Origin: Chitinimonas prasina
GTDB taxonomy: Bacteria; Pseudomonadota; Gammaproteobacteria; Burkholderiales; Chitinimonadaceae
NCBI RefSeq assembly: GCF_030160395.1
Contig: NZ_BSOG01000001.1
Span: forward strand, 524,117-588,116
Length of the DNA: 64,000 bases
Direction of reading: 5' to 3'
Each line of letters starts with the position of its first letter. Position 1 is the first letter of the stretch. Below are positions 28,767-39,541 of the stretch, piece by piece. The notes under the pieces are model-generated. The model did not search any database, was not told where the DNA came from, and saw only the letters and a list, made by a program, of their open reading frames with translations. The translations under genes and the position numbers were made by a program.

Positions 28767-29990
28767 ATGTCCGACAATCAAAATACGCAGAATACCTCCG
28801 CCGGCTGGGGCAGCAAGCTCTGGAAAGCGCTCAATACCGATATCGGCGAACTGGTGGGCGGCGAGAAACCCGCCACCCCACAGCCCGCCCCTACGCCAGA
28901 TACCGCGCCCGCAGGACCTGCCACCACGCCAGTAGCGGCACCGGTAGCCGCGCCAGTTGCGGTGCCGAGCCCGGCACCCGCCGCCAGCACCAGCACAGAA
29001 GACAAGTCGTTCTGGCAAAAGACCGTCGAGGTACTGAATACCGATGTGACGGTGCTGGCCAAGGATGTGGCACAGGCCTCGCGCGAAGTCTGGCAGTACA
29101 AGCTCAAGGCCGGCCTGGCCAAGACCCGCGACAAGCTGGGCAAGGAGCTGGCCGCCCTGTTCGGCGGAGGCCAGATCGACGAGGACCTCTACGAAGAACT
29201 GGAGACCGTGCTACTGACCGCCGACATGGGCGTGGATGCGACCGTGCATCTGCTCAAGGATGTGCGGCAGCGGGTCAGCCTGGCTGGCCTCAAGGATGCC
29301 AGCGAGCTGCGCGGCGCGCTCAAGGGCGCCCTGACCGACCTGATTGCCCCGCTGGAAAAACCCCTGCAGGTCGAGGGCCACAAGCCCTACATCATCATGG
29401 TGGCCGGGGTGAACGGTGCCGGCAAGACCACCAGCATAGGCAAGCTGGCCAAGTACTTTCAGGGCCAGGGCAAGAGCGTGCTGCTGGCAGCGGGCGATAC
29501 CTTCCGCGCCGCTGCGCGCGAGCAACTGATGGCCTGGGGCGAGCGCAACAACGTCACCGTGATTGCCCAGGATGGCGGCGATTCCGCCGCCGTCTGCTTC
29601 GATGCCATCAACGCAGCCAAGGCCCGCGGCATAGATATCGTGCTGGCAGACACGGCAGGCCGCCTGCCTACCCAGCTGCACCTGATGGACGAGATCGCCA
29701 AGGTCAAGCGGGTGATCGCCAAGGCGGACCCCAGTGGCCCGCACGAGATACTGCTGGTACTGGACGCCAATACCGGCCAGAACGCCCTGCAACAGGTCAA
29801 GGCCTTTGACGATGCCCTGGGCCTGACTGGCCTGGTACTGACCAAGCTGGACGGCACGGCCAAGGGCGGTGTGATTGCCGGCATCGCCAAGCAGAAAGCC
29901 ATACCGCTGCGCTTTATCGGCGTGGGCGAAGGTATTGATGATTTGCGCCCGTTTGAAGCCAAGGATTATGTGGACGCCCTGATAGAGTAA
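28767..29990 (+). CDS. ftsY: Signal recognition particle receptor FtsY
   Basis: SRP receptor GTPase that targets nascent membrane proteins. 407 residues. The N-terminal A region (1-~110) is Ala/Pro-rich and holds two similar amphipathic stretches (KLWKALNTDIGELV and VEVLNTDVTVLAKDV) flanking the low-complexity part. The NG domain follows: four-helix N part, P-loop GVNGAGKTTSIGKLAK, DTFRAAAREQL, DTAGRLPTQ, TKLDGTAKGG and GVGEGIDDLRPF. ATG at 28767. ftsE and ftsX follow after 93 bases, the classical ftsYEX order. Confidence 0.97.
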   Translation: MSDNQNTQNTSAGWGSKLWKALNTDIGELVGGEKPATPQPAPTPDTAPAGPATTPVAAPVAAPVAVPSPAPAASTSTEDKSFWQKTVEVLNTDVTVLAKDVAQASREVWQYKLKAGLAKTRDKLGKELAALFGGGQIDEDLYEELETVLLTADMGVDATVHLLKDVRQRVSLAGLKDASELRGALKGALTDLIAPLEKPLQVEGHKPYIIMVAGVNGAGKTTSIGKLAKYFQGQGKSVLLAAGDTFRAAAREQLMAWGERNNVTVIAQDGGDSAAVCFDAINAAKARGIDIVLADTAGRLPTQLHLMDEIAKVKRVIAKADPSGPHEILLVLDANTGQNALQQVKAFDDALGLTGLVLTKLDGTAKGGVIAGIAKQKAIPLRFIGVGEGIDDLRPFEAKDYVDALIE

Positions 29991-30083
29991 GCGCCGCTCC
30001 AAGCCGCCAGCGCAGTGCGCCGCCGCCCGGTCGCCTGCCACGGCCCCGTTTGACCTACACCGAGCCCAGACCCTGACCCGCCC

Positions 30084-30737
30084 ATGATCCAGTTCAACCA
30101 AGTCAGCAAGCGCTACCCCGGCGGCTACGAGGCCTTGAAGAACCTCAGCTTCCAGATAGAAACCGGGGAGCTGGTGTTTCTGGCCGGGCATTCCGGCGCC
30201 GGCAAATCCACCCTGCTCAAGCTGATCGCCGGCATAGACAAGCCCAGCGCCGGCTCGGTAGTGGTCAATGGCCAGAATCTCGCCGCCATACGTCGCGGCG
30301 CCGTGCCCTATCTGCGCCGCCATATCGGCCTGATCTTCCAGGATCACAAGATACTGTTCGACCGCAGCGTGTTCGACAATGTGATGCTGCCGCTCGATAT
30401 CGTCGGCTACGACCGCCGCGAGGCAGCCCGCCGTGCCCGTGCGGCGCTCGACAAGGTTGGCCTGCTGGGCCGCGAGAAGATGAGCCCCATCTCGCTCTCT
30501 GGCGGCGAGCAGCAGCGCCTGTGCATTGCCCGTGCCGTTGTCCATCGTCCCAGCATACTCCTGGCCGACGAGCCCACCGGCAACCTGGACCGCGCCTATG
30601 CGCTGGACATCATGGAGCTGTTCAAGAGCTTCCACCAGGTAGGGGTCACCATCGTCATCTCGGCCCACGACGAAACCCTGATGGCGGACTATGGCCGCCG
30701 TATCCTGCGTCTCAACCAAGGCCAGTTCACCCAGTGA
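30084..30737 (+). CDS. ftsE: Cell division ATP-binding protein FtsE
   Basis: ATPase of the FtsEX complex that activates peptidoglycan hydrolases at the septum. 217 residues. Walker [14 protein letters not shown], signature [14 protein letters not shown], Walker [14 protein letters not shown]-loop SAHDETL. The Shine-Dalgarno before the ATG at 30084 is weak. ftsX starts 13 bases after its stop. Confidence 0.97.
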   Translation: MIQFNQVSKRYPGGYEALKNLSFQIETGELVFLAGHSGAGKSTLLKLIAGIDKPSAGSVVVNGQNLAAIRRGAVPYLRRHIGLIFQDHKILFDRSVFDNVMLPLDIVGYDRREAARRARAALDKVGLLGREKMSPISLSGGEQQRLCIARAVVHRPSILLADEPTGNLDRAYALDIMELFKSFHQVGVTIVISAHDETLMADYGRRILRLNQGQFTQ

Positions 30738-30750
30738 GGAATCACCCAGC

Positions 30751-31656
30751 ATGAAGCACTGGCTCAATCTGCACCGTCTGGCGCTGGGCTCCACCCTGCG
30801 CCTGTTCGCCACCAGCCCGCTGGCCTCCAGCCTCAATCTGCTGGTGGTCGGCATCGCCGTCGCCCTGCCATTGGGGTTGTACACCCTGGTCGGCAACCTC
30901 AGCCAGCTTGCCGGCCGCCTGCCTACCGAGCCGGAGGCCAGCGTGTTTCTACAAACTACCGCCAGCCAGGCCGATATCAATCGCATCAAGACCCTGCTGG
31001 GCCAGGAGCCCGGCGTGGCCGAAGTACGCCATATCAGCAAGCAGCAGGCCCTGCGTGATCTGGAGCAATCCAGCGGCATGGCCGAGCTACTTGCCGGCCT
31101 GGGCGACAACCCCCTGCCCGACGCCTTCAGCCTGACACTCAAGGACGGCAATCCGGCCACGCTGGAGGCCCTGTCCAACCGGCTGAAGGCCGACCCGGCG
31201 GTAGAGCATGTGCAGATGGATTCGGAATGGGCACGCCGACTGGCCTCGTTCATCAACCTGGGCCGCGAAGCCACGGTGACCATCGCCGCCCTGTTTGGCG
31301 CAGGCCTGCTGCTAGTGACCGCCAACCTGATACGGATGCAGATACTGACGCGCCGCGAAGAGATCGAAGTCAGCAAGCTGATTGGCGCCACCGATAGCTT
31401 TATCCGCCGCCCCTTCCTGTATTTCGCTGCCTTGCAAGGCTTGCTGGGAGGCTTGGTGGGTTTGGGGCTGGTAGCCATCAGCCTGGGGCGCCTGGCGACC
31501 CCGGTAGACCAGTTGGCGGCGCTGTATGGCGAGCAGTTCAAGCTGAGCCTGCCGCAATGGCATGACCTGCTGATGGCATTGATCGTGGTGGTGGTGCTCA
31601 GCCTGATGGGGGCAATCTTCTCAGTACGCAAGCACCTGCGCGCCCTGGAAACCTAA
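30751..31656 (+). CDS. ftsX: Cell division permease FtsX
   Basis: Membrane partner of FtsE. 301 residues with four transmembrane segments (about 22-45, 165-185, 225-245, 270-290) and a periplasmic domain between the first two, containing QEPGVAEVRHISKQQAL. The ATG at 30751 follows AGTGAGGAATC; a frame opening at 30691 lies inside ftsE. rpoH, which follows ftsX in many Proteobacteria, is absent here. Confidence 0.96.
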   Translation: MKHWLNLHRLALGSTLRLFATSPLASSLNLLVVGIAVALPLGLYTLVGNLSQLAGRLPTEPEASVFLQTTASQADINRIKTLLGQEPGVAEVRHISKQQALRDLEQSSGMAELLAGLGDNPLPDAFSLTLKDGNPATLEALSNRLKADPAVEHVQMDSEWARRLASFINLGREATVTIAALFGAGLLLVTANLIRMQILTRREEIEVSKLIGATDSFIRRPFLYFAALQGLLGGLVGLGLVAISLGRLATPVDQLAALYGEQFKLSLPQWHDLLMALIVVVVLSLMGAIFSVRKHLRALET

Positions 31657-31796
31657 GAGCCTTGTACTTCATCCGGCAAGGCTGCGAACAACCCGGTAAG
31701 AAGACCTTTAAAAGGCACTGAGCACGATCCAGGCCAAGCAATGTCGTGTCGGCAGTGGCCATCGCAATGCGTCCGCCCGCAGGCGCGATAGACATG

Positions 31797-32570
31797 CTAG
31801 GGCGCGGCCTGCTGGCTGGCCTTGTAGGCGGCAATGGCCTTGTCCAGTTGCCCTTCCGCCAGCACCTCGGTGAGTGCCTTGTCCAGGCGTAGGCGCCACT
31901 CGGCCGCCTGCGGATAGCGCCGGGACAGGATCAGATGCAATTGCTCATTGGCCTGTGGCACAGGCAGCGGCATGGCGCCGAACTCCTGCCCCCTACCCGG
32001 CAAAGTCGCCGCGATCACCGACAAGCCCACCAGCTCATCCTGTGGCACAAAATCCACCCGGCCAGCTGCCAGTACCTTGAATGCCGCCGCTTCGTCCGAG
32101 GTATACAGCAACTCGGCGCCCATGCGGTTCAGCTCGGCCTCCCACCAATAGCCACGCGGCCCGGCCAATTTGTAGCGCGACAGCTCAGCCAATGATTTGG
32201 GGTGCCCCTGCTGAGCATGTGAGCCCACTCGGTAGAACAGCATGGTGCGACCTGCGTGCAAGGGCACACTGAAATCGAAGCGCTGTGCCCGCTCTTGCGT
32301 ACGCACATAGGGCAGTCCCGCCAGTGCCTGCCCCTCCAGTACCAGCTTCTCCACCATGGGCCAGCTGACAAACCGCCACACCGGCCTAGCCCCCGCCCTG
32401 GCCATGGCCTGTTCTACCAGATCGCATAGCAAGCCATTGCCCGGTAACGAGGCCGAGGTATAGGGCGGCCACTCGCCCGTGGCCATGACCACAGGCCGCA
32501 GCGGCTCGGCCACCGCCATCAGGCCGGGGGCCGCGCAGGCAGCCCAGGCAAGAAACTGACGCCTGTTCAT
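31797..32570 (-). CDS. Periplasmic solute-binding protein (family 3 type)
   Basis: 257 residues. Signal peptide (MNRRQFLAWAACAAPG, ends VAEP), then ATGEWPPYTSASLPGNGLLCDLVEQA, which matches the opening of family-3 amino-acid/polar-compound binding proteins, and YVRTQERAQRFDFSVPL. No ABC permease or ATPase is adjacent, so it may act alone as a sensor-like or orphan binding protein. Convergent with ftsX across a 140-base gap without a clear terminator. Confidence 0.85.
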   Translation of the reverse strand: MNRRQFLAWAACAAPGLMAVAEPLRPVVMATGEWPPYTSASLPGNGLLCDLVEQAMARAGARPVWRFVSWPMVEKLVLEGQALAGLPYVRTQERAQRFDFSVPLHAGRTMLFYRVGSHAQQGHPKSLAELSRYKLAGPRGYWWEAELNRMGAELLYTSDEAAAFKVLAAGRVDFVPQDELVGLSVIAATLPGRGQEFGAMPLPVPQANEQLHLILSRRYPQAAEWRLRLDKALTEVLAEGQLDKAIAAYKASQQAAP

Positions 32571-33048
32571 CTCCCCTCCCTGCCGCCCACAGCTAACAGA
32601 ATGAATTAGATTAACAATAGACCCGCCACGTCAGCCAGGCAGCACAATTGCAGCCCACCACTGCAGCACGCCGACGAGACTCACCGCGCGATTCCCCACA
32701 GGCCACCTTGCCATCCATACGGGTCTGCACTATCAAGGTAGGGGCTAAACCCGGCATACGCTGTCGGTGCACCAGCCCGCAATACCACGCATCACGCTTG
32801 ATGCGCGGAAAAGAGATCGACTCACCACCGGTAGAGTCGCCAAGTCTGGGAGGAAGGTCATGCATACCTGTCGGTTCTGCGAACACCCGCGTCCACTGCA
32901 CGCACACCCCCATTACCTTGCGCGCAACCAGGCTTGATACCGGCGGCGCCAGCGTCTATTGCTGCCGCGCTGCACCCAGGTCATGGCGTAAGCCCCTTAC
33001 TGCCGCTTCCCGTTTCCCACCCGCAACAAACCACTAGATGGAGGAAAG
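32571..33048. other. Intergenic region upstream of the tail-collar gene
   Basis: 478 bases. It contains a tiny open frame with a strong ribosome site (32860-32937) and otherwise no recognisable gene or RNA. It should hold the promoters of the two divergent flanking genes. Confidence 0.5.
32860..32937 (+). CDS. Possible 25-residue peptide with a CxxC motif
   Basis: ATG preceded by an unusually strong site GGGAGGAAGGTC. The product begins MHTCRFCEHPRP and is rich in His and Cys (CxxC at 4-7, several His after), suggesting metal binding if real. Short, and with no known relative I recognise; it could be chance. Confidence 0.25.
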   Translation: MHTCRFCEHPRPLHAHPHYLARNQA

Positions 33049-33705
33049 ATGGATCCCATACTCGGACAAATCATTCTGTGGCCCGTACCCTGGGTGCCCC
33101 AAGGCTGGGCACTCTGCGATGGTACGTTGGTCAGCATCAGTCAGAATCAGGCCCTGTTCGCACTCATCGGCGTAACCTACGGCGGTAACGGCACAACGAC
33201 GTTTGCTTTGCCTGACCTGCGCAGCAAGGTACCCGTAGGCACCCAGAATATGACCACCGTGGGCCAGATCGGTGGTGCCGCCAGTGCCACGGTCGTGGCC
33301 ACCGGCTCGGGTAGCGTCATGATTGGTGTCAACAACCTCCCAGCACACACCCATACTGCCACCTTCACCCCCGGCGGTGGCAGTAGCAATGTGGATATCG
33401 CCATCCCGGTTGATGCCACCAACAATGCCGACAATAACACCCCGGGCAATACCTTGGTGCTGGGTAAAGGCCTGACCGGTAATACCCCCGCCAAGGTCTA
33501 CAGCTCAGCAGCGTCCAATGCCACCCTGAAGCCTTTCTCGGTCAGCGTGCCGGCTGGCGGAGGTACGGTGGCAAACGCCAATACCGGTGGCGGCCAGGCC
33601 TTGCCGGTGTCAGTTAACGTTCCAGTCACCGTACCCATCGTGCCGCCATTCGTTACCCTGAACTACATCATCGCCACCAGCGGCATCTTCCCCAGCCGTC
33701 CTTGA
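33049..33705 (+). CDS. Phage tail collar domain protein
   Basis: 218 residues. N-terminal tail-collar domain (LGQIILWPVPWVPQGWALCDG, ALFALIGVTYGGNG, FALPDLRSKVPVG), then a Gly/Ala/Thr/Asn-rich beta region with LPAHTHT, and a C-terminal PFVTLNYIIATSGIFPSRP segment, which is characteristic of microcystin-dependent-protein-like bacterial homologues. No signal peptide. Homologues are often chromosomal and not in prophages; here no other phage gene is near. Followed by a DUF6916 gene, a known partner. Confidence 0.9.
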   Translation: MDPILGQIILWPVPWVPQGWALCDGTLVSISQNQALFALIGVTYGGNGTTTFALPDLRSKVPVGTQNMTTVGQIGGAASATVVATGSGSVMIGVNNLPAHTHTATFTPGGGSSNVDIAIPVDATNNADNNTPGNTLVLGKGLTGNTPAKVYSSAASNATLKPFSVSVPAGGGTVANANTGGGQALPVSVNVPVTVPIVPPFVTLNYIIATSGIFPSRP

Positions 33706-33764
33706 TGCTCCGCGCGCCCGTGCCTGTCATGCGCTGGGCGCGCATTTACCGCAGGCCCTCTACC

Positions 33765-34079
33765 ATGTTGGACACACTTCGCTACACCGATATCGCCCAC
33801 ACAGTAAATCAAAGCTGGTCGCTGCAGGACAGCGAGGGAGCTACCCTCGCCCTGCAACTAATCTCTGCTATAGAGAAACCAGCCTGGCACGCGCCGGCGC
33901 TCAGCCCACGCGTACCTTTCCTGTTGTCTTTTCTGGGGCCGCTCACACCCGTCATTCCTCAAGGCCTGTATATCCTCTCGCACCCAGCCATAGGCCGACT
34001 GGAGGGCGTGCTGGTCACGCCGCAGCATGCGACCGGGAGTAGGCAAGACGGGCATTGCTATCAAGTCAATTTCAATTAG
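33765..34079 (+). CDS. DUF6916-like protein
   Basis: 104 residues. Contains SPRVPFLLSFLGP and LPQGLYILSHP-like elements (PVIPQGLYILSHPAIG), and ends YQVNFN. These features resemble the small proteins encoded beside tail-collar genes. I use the ATG at 33765, giving MLDTLRYTDIAH; the ribosome site is weak. Role unknown; probably coupled to the preceding tail-collar gene, 59 bases upstream. Confidence 0.7.
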   Translation: MLDTLRYTDIAHTVNQSWSLQDSEGATLALQLISAIEKPAWHAPALSPRVPFLLSFLGPLTPVIPQGLYILSHPAIGRLEGVLVTPQHATGSRQDGHCYQVNFN

Positions 34080-34232
34080 GGCTTTGCTTTAACTCAGTTT
34101 TACCAACCGTCCATCCTCCATTTGAAGGATGGAAAGTACAGGCTGAACTGCAACACTGTGTAACAACCTATATCGCCCATCCAGGCTGGGGGCTGCCGCC
34201 CCTCGTCTCGATTCTTTGCAAGGAAAGTTGTC

Positions 34233-37200
34233 ATGGCTCATACAGCAAACTGTTCAAGGCTAGACCACCCCGGCAGCAGCGGCTTGCCATGGCGCCAATT
34301 GGCGAGCCTATGCATGCTGCTCTTGATCAGTATGCTGGCCATACCAACGTTGGCGGCGCAGGTCACCTTTCCTTTCGCCAACATCCAGAGCAACACCGTT
34401 AGCGCGACCGATACGGTAGGCAGCGACGTACTGACTATCGTACCAACAGGTGACGTGGTCGATGTCGATGACCAAGGTGTTGTACTAGGAGGTATCACCA
34501 ACCTCGCCGGCAATGCCCTGATAGTCAACGATCCATTCAGCACTGCCACCACCAAGTTGACCCTGACCGTAGCAGGCGGCGCGGTCTTCGATCTGGATGG
34601 GCTGAGCTGGTTCGATATCGATGGCGTTAGCTTCAATGTCACCCTGACCACCAGCAAGGGCAGTGTCAACAAGTCACTCGATGGTGGGACAAGTGCCGAA
34701 GTGGAAACCTTTAACGATGCGGCGCTTCAGGGCGTGTCCTACGTCGAGATCACCAAGCAAGGCGGTGGCACCTTTGCCATCGCCATCGACAACGTCATAC
34801 TCGACAACATCACCCAGCCAACCGCCCCAGGCGCCCCCACCACCGTTGTAGCCACGGCAGGGAACACGCAAGCAACGGTCACCTACACCGCGCCAGCCTC
34901 CGACGGCGGTTCGGCTATCACCAGCTACACCGCCACCGCCTCCCCAGGTGGCGCCACAGGCAACTGCGCCGGTCCCACAGCCTGCATGATCACTGTCACC
35001 GGCCTAAGCAACGGTACCGCCTATACCTTCACGGTGACAGCCACCAATGCTATCGGCACCAGTTCTGCTTCCACAGCATCCAACTCGGTCACCCCAAAGG
35101 CCAACCAGACCATCACGTTTACCAATCCAGGCGCTCAGAATTTCGGCACCTCGCCCACCCTGTCTGCCACCGCCACCTCAAGCCTGACCCCCACGTTCAG
35201 CTCTTCCACCACCGGTGTCTGCACCATTACCAGCGGCGGCAGCCTGACCTTTGTCACCGCCGGCAGTTGCACCATCGATGCAGACGAAGCGGGCAACGCT
35301 TCGTTTAACGCCGCACCCACGGTATCGCAAACCTTCACCGTCAACGCCGTCGTCCCCGGAGCCCCCACCATAGGCACTGCAACGGCGGGCGATACCCAGG
35401 TATCTGTGGCCTTCAGCGCCCCAGCATCAACAGGTGGTGCTGCAATCACCAGCTACACCGCCACCGCCAGCCCTGGAGGCGCAACAGCCACCAATGCCAC
35501 TAGCCCTGTCATCGTGACCGGCCTGACCAATGGAGTAGCCTATACTTTCACTGTCACTGCCGATAATTCGGCCGGTACGGGGGCGGCCTCGGCTGCTTCG
35601 AATTCGGTCACCCCAAAAGCCGCCCAGGTCATTACCTTTGCCAACCCTGGCACCCAGAACTTCGGCACTACGCCTACGCTAACTGCTACCAGCGATTCGC
35701 TCCTGACGCCAACCTTCACCTCCAGCACCACAGGCGTCTGCACCATTACCAGTGGCGGTGCCCTGACCTTTGTCACCACCGGCACTTGTACCATCAATGC
35801 CGATGAAGCTGGCAACGGCAGCTACCTGCCAGCCAGCCAGGTCAGCCGCTCCTTCACCGTGGCCCCTGTGGCGCCCGGCGCACCAACCAGCGCGACGGCA
35901 ACCGCTGGCGATACCCTCGCCTCCGTCAGCTTCAACGCACCCGCGTTTACCGGTGGTACCAGCATCACCGGCTATACCGTCACCTCCAACCCTGGCGGCT
36001 TCACCGGCACCGGCGTCAGCAGCCCGATAAATGTGACCAGCCTGACCAATGGCGTGGCCTACACCTTCACTGTCACTGCCACCAACGCTGCCGGCACGGG
36101 CTCCGCCTCGGCGGCCTCCAACAGTGTCACCCCCGCAGCCGGCCCTGCCGTCACCAGCGTCGCAGTGCCTGCCAATGCCAGCTATGGCGTAGGCAGACAA
36201 CTGGATTTCACCGTTACCTGGGACCAGAACGTTACTGTCACTGGCACACCGCAGATCGCCCTGACCATAGGCGCCACCACCGTCCAGGCCAACTACATCT
36301 CCTCGCCCACGGCCACCACCACCCTGTTCCGTTACACCGTGCAGGCCGGTGAGACCGACGGCAACGGCATCGCCGTCGGCGCTCTGACCCTGAACGGCGG
36401 CACCATACAGAGCAGTACCCTGGTCAATGCCACGCTCACGCTCAACAGCGTGGGCAGCACTGCGGCCGTGCTGGTCGAAACCGTGGCTCCCAGCCTGCCG
36501 GCGGCCAATATCGTCGTCAACAACCAAGCCGACCCGCACAAGGTAGTGCTGACCTTCAGCGAGAACCTGGATGCCGCAACCCTGGGCAGCGGTAGCGCCT
36601 GGACCGTCACTGCCAATGGCGGCACCCCAGCCTACGATGTCACATCGGTCGCTCTGGCCTCTGGTAACGAAGTGACCCTGACACTGGCAGCCGTCAACTT
36701 GGCCGGCACGACTAGCTACATCCCCAATGCTGCTGCCAATGCGCACCTTAAGGTCACACCGCCCGCCACCTTGGCAGATGTGGCAGGCAACACCTATGCA
36801 GCAGGCCTGGTCACTGAGGCCGGTGCCACCCATGTACTCGACACCACAGCACCCACACTCAGCAGCGTAGCCACCAGCAGCCCCACCGATACCGGCGGCA
36901 CCCTGTCGGCATCGTCTAACGAGAAGGCCCGTGGCTACTGGATAGCGGTGCCCAATGGCGCCACCGCACCCACCGTCAACCAAGTCAAGGCGGGAGTCAA
37001 CTATGGCGCCGTGGTGGTGGCCGCTGCCAGCAGCAGTGTCATGCCTGCCGGTAGCACTGCCACCTTTACCCTCAGCAACCTGACCGCCAGTACCGGCTAC
37101 ACCCTGTACCTGGTTGCCGAAGACGCAGCAGGAAACCTAGTGGCAGCCGTCGCCACCGCCACGCTGACTACCGCAGCCGCCAGCAGCAATAGCGACACCC

Positions 37201-38951
37201 TGCCCACAGGTGGCGGATCGGCAACCCTCGCACCGGATCAAACCATCTTTGTCACCGACAACGGCGGCACTGGTTCCACCATCACCCTGGGTAGCACCGG
37301 CAGCAGCACGGTGATCATCGGCAATGTGCAGTTGCCCAATACCGGCACCATCACCGTCAGCGGCAGTGGTGGCACCCAGTTGGGCGTCGTCAACGTGCCG
37401 ACCACCGGCGGCGGCAGCCAGCCCGTGCTGTCGGTCAACAGCGGCAGCGCCACCTTCACCTCGGCAAGGGCGGGCCAGCCCCTTGGGACCGCCGACGGCC
37501 TGATACTGGTGACAGCCAACAGCGGCGGCGCCAGTACCACCATCACTTCACTAGGCAGCAACGCCCCTGTGGTCAACACCGGCGGCAATACCACGGTAAC
37601 CATACTGGGTACCCCCCAGCAGGTTGCCGGCTCCACGCTGCAGTTACTGGGCAGCAGCGCGGGTGGTCAGTCCGTCAGGTTCGAGGCCAGCCGAGGCAGC
37701 GAACCCGTCACACTGACACCCGGCAGCTCAGGCACTGTGTTTGCAGTACAGCCTGTCAATCTGCTCGGCGGTGGCCAGACCAGCGCCCTGGTCGTCACAG
37801 GTGGCGATGTGCAGATCAACGTGCCGATATCAGGCAGCACCGGCATCGCCGCCGGTAGCCAGCCTGTGGCAGCCGACTCGGGCAGCCGCCTGACCGTGAT
37901 TGGCGCACCAGGCCAACAAACCCTGACGGTGCGAACCGGCTTGGCCAGGCTGCCTTCCACCAACCCAGCCGCCCCGGCCAGGCAGCAAGCCGCATCCAGC
38001 ACACCCTACCTGCCGGATGGCATCGTCTATACCGGCGAGTCTGTCGTGCTGAACGGCCAGGGTCAGCTGACTGCTGCCTACCTAGGCTCCGGCACCGGCA
38101 CCGATGGCCTGCTGGGTGATGCCAGAACGCAAGCTGCGCCAACCGGCACCCTGGTGCTGCAACTGCACAGCCCGCAACTGCAGGGCATCAGCAAGCGCAA
38201 TCTGCGCCATGTCGGCAACGATATGCAGGACTACATCAGCAGCCTGGGTCTGGCCTACAGCAACCCCATCAGCACCACCGGTGTGGTCACGCTGGCCCAC
38301 AACCTCGAACACTACACCGTGGTACCCGTGGGCCGCGTCCATATCGACATGGCTAAGGCAGATGGCATTACCTGGCGGCCAGACGGCATGTATGACGTTG
38401 CCCATCGCGGCTTTATCGTGACCTACGCCGCCGGCCTGATCGACTATGCCGACTTCGCCAACCGCCTCACCCAGGGCCAAGGCAAAGCCACCATAGGCAA
38501 GACCGGCCTGCTGATGCTGGAACTGGGCAACCAGCATTACGCCGGCCGCCCAGGTTGGGATACCTTGGCCTGCAACGCCCCAGGCTTTACCACCACAGCC
38601 GCTGGCTGGGTACGCTACGGTGATGCCAATGGTGACTGCAAGGTCATCTACCCCGCCATCGTCGAATTCACCGCCCTGGAAAGCGTGCTCGCCACACTCG
38701 ACCCACAAGCCCGAGCACAGGTCGCGGACGATGGCAGTATCAAGCTGAAGCTGTTGAACGGCATCTACTACCTGCGGCCGGACTACGCGCTCTCTACCAT
38801 CCCGGCAGAGCACGCCAACGACGCCTGGTGGGCAGGTAACAATCAACTCATCTACCTGCGCTACGCCAACAACCAGGCCCAGGCATTTGGCCTGACCTAC
38901 CAGCCAGGCGAGGTATCCAGCTTCAGCAAACTGCTCAGGCGCCAGCAGTAA
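34233..38951 (+). CDS. Large secreted protein with fibronectin-III and Ig-like repeats
   Basis: 1572 residues. A long signal peptide (hydrophobic core [15 protein letters not shown], ends near residue 42), an N-terminal beta domain (~43-190), then alternating modules: FnIII ([20 protein letters not shown], ~193-285), an Ig-like module with paired Cys ([24 protein letters not shown]), FnIII, a second near-copy of the Ig-like module, a third FnIII (to ~640), two further beta modules (~645-900), a low-complexity Gly/Ser/Thr region (~990-1330) and a C-terminal domain (~1340-1572) with Trp/Tyr/Cys that I do not recognise. Probably an extracellular adhesin or matrix protein. Ends before a strong terminator. 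Confidence 0.88.
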   Translation: MAHTANCSRLDHPGSSGLPWRQLASLCMLLLISMLAIPTLAAQVTFPFANIQSNTVSATDTVGSDVLTIVPTGDVVDVDDQGVVLGGITNLAGNALIVNDPFSTATTKLTLTVAGGAVFDLDGLSWFDIDGVSFNVTLTTSKGSVNKSLDGGTSAEVETFNDAALQGVSYVEITKQGGGTFAIAIDNVILDNITQPTAPGAPTTVVATAGNTQATVTYTAPASDGGSAITSYTATASPGGATGNCAGPTACMITVTGLSNGTAYTFTVTATNAIGTSSASTASNSVTPKANQTITFTNPGAQNFGTSPTLSATATSSLTPTFSSSTTGVCTITSGGSLTFVTAGSCTIDADEAGNASFNAAPTVSQTFTVNAVVPGAPTIGTATAGDTQVSVAFSAPASTGGAAITSYTATASPGGATATNATSPVIVTGLTNGVAYTFTVTADNSAGTGAASAASNSVTPKAAQVITFANPGTQNFGTTPTLTATSDSLLTPTFTSSTTGVCTITSGGALTFVTTGTCTINADEAGNGSYLPASQVSRSFTVAPVAPGAPTSATATAGDTLASVSFNAPAFTGGTSITGYTVTSNPGGFTGTGVSSPINVTSLTNGVAYTFTVTATNAAGTGSASAASNSVTPAAGPAVTSVAVPANASYGVGRQLDFTVTWDQNVTVTGTPQIALTIGATTVQANYISSPTATTTLFRYTVQAGETDGNGIAVGALTLNGGTIQSSTLVNATLTLNSVGSTAAVLVETVAPSLPAANIVVNNQADPHKVVLTFSENLDAATLGSGSAWTVTANGGTPAYDVTSVALASGNEVTLTLAAVNLAGTTSYIPNAAANAHLKVTPPATLADVAGNTYAAGLVTEAGATHVLDTTAPTLSSVATSSPTDTGGTLSASSNEKARGYWIAVPNGATAPTVNQVKAGVNYGAVVVAAASSSVMPAGSTATFTLSNLTASTGYTLYLVAEDAAGNLVAAVATATLTTAAASSNSDTLPTGGGSATLAPDQTIFVTDNGGTGSTITLGSTGSSTVIIGNVQLPNTGTITVSGSGGTQLGVVNVPTTGGGSQPVLSVNSGSATFTSARAGQPLGTADGLILVTANSGGASTTITSLGSNAPVVNTGGNTTVTILGTPQQVAGSTLQLLGSSAGGQSVRFEASRGSEPVTLTPGSSGTVFAVQPVNLLGGGQTSALVVTGGDVQINVPISGSTGIAAGSQPVAADSGSRLTVIGAPGQQTLTVRTGLARLPSTNPAAPARQQAASSTPYLPDGIVYTGESVVLNGQGQLTAAYLGSGTGTDGLLGDARTQAAPTGTLVLQLHSPQLQGISKRNLRHVGNDMQDYISSLGLAYSNPISTTGVVTLAHNLEHYTVVPVGRVHIDMAKADGITWRPDGMYDVAHRGFIVTYAAGLIDYADFANRLTQGQGKATIGKTGLLMLELGNQHYAGRPGWDTLACNAPGFTTTAAGWVRYGDANGDCKVIYPAIVEFTALESVLATLDPQARAQVADDGSIKLKLLNGIYYLRPDYALSTIPAEHANDAWWAGNNQLIYLRYANNQAQAFGLTYQPGEVSSFSKLLRRQQ

Positions 38952-38977
38952 GCCTCACGCCGGCCGGCCACTCACGC

Positions 38978-39008
38978 AGCGCCCTCTTCGGAGGGCGCTT
39001 TTCTTTTA
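38978..39008 (+). terminator. Intrinsic terminator of the large secreted protein gene
   Basis: AGCGCCCTC-TTCG-GAGGGCGCT stem with a stable UUCG loop, followed by TTTCTTTT. Confidence 0.92.
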
Positions 39009-39163
39009 GCTGCCAAGATGGTCCCGTGAGGAGATCCCCCGTCGTGCGGCGTCACGCCCCCTGACACCCCACGCAATCGATTTTTTACCTATCATCCAAT
39101 TTGGCATACCATTGTCATGACGGTGCAAAACATGCGCCGCATATCACGCTCAGGGAGTAGCAA

Positions 39164-39334
39164 ATGGCAACTATCAAGGTAGGCGACGTAGTCATGCTGA
39201 AGAGTGGTGGACCACTGATGACCGTCGAATCACTCTCACAAGCCATGAAGGCCTTCTGCATCTGGTTCGACGGCCCCATCCGCTACGAAGGCTACTTCGT
39301 GCTGGAGACACTGAAACCGGCGAGCACTGAGTAA
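39164..39334 (+). CDS. YodC-family (DUF2158) small protein
   Basis: 56 residues, starting MATIKVGDVVMLKSGGPLMT, then VWFDG-like CIWFDGPIRYEGYF and a C-terminus ending ASTE. This is the conserved pattern of the YodC family (KxGDxVxLKSGGPxMTV and W...F). GGGAG lies about 9 bases before the ATG. Function of the family is unknown. Single small gene between a terminator and a repeat remnant. Confidence 0.85.
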   Translation: MATIKVGDVVMLKSGGPLMTVESLSQAMKAFCIWFDGPIRYEGYFVLETLKPASTE

Positions 39335-39412
39335 GAATGTGCGCCGTAACAGGCTGCAGGGCAGGGGTAACCGGCGCCTCCGCCAACCGAGTCGAAGCGG
39401 TGCACCTAAGAA

Positions 39413-39469
39413 GCCTGTTCAAAGTCTTTCGCCTCCGGCCGGCCCGCTCTGATGATCTGATGAACAGCC
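39413..39469. repeat. Partial copy of the 19.4-kb palindromic element
   Basis: GCCTGTTCAA-GTC-TTTCG and GCCGGCCCGCT blocks align with the left arm of the element at 19385 (roughly three quarters identical over about 50 bases). The segment also ends TGAACAGCC, forming a short imperfect palindrome. Confidence 0.5.
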
Positions 39470-39541
39470 GAGCAATAGACGCACCTCGCCGGGCTATACG
39501 CAGCAAATTCGAGCGCTTGCTTGAGTTGGTATGAGTGGCTA

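Noticed and set aside
29211-31631. Minus-strand 806-codon frame across ftsY, ftsE and ftsX
   Set aside because: It spans three well-defined plus-strand genes and has no family features.
34111-34132. CCATCCT/AGGATGG hairpin before the large secreted protein gene
   Set aside because: No T tract and only 7-bp arms; insufficient to call a terminator or riboswitch.
33049-38951. Prophage remnant suggested by the tail-collar gene
   Set aside because: No integrase, capsid, terminase or other tail genes, and homologues of this type are common non-phage chromosomal genes.
39337-39534. 65-codon plus-strand frame before aidB
   Set aside because: It reads through the repeat remnant, has no good ribosome site and no recognisable domain; I treat it as repeat-derived sequence.
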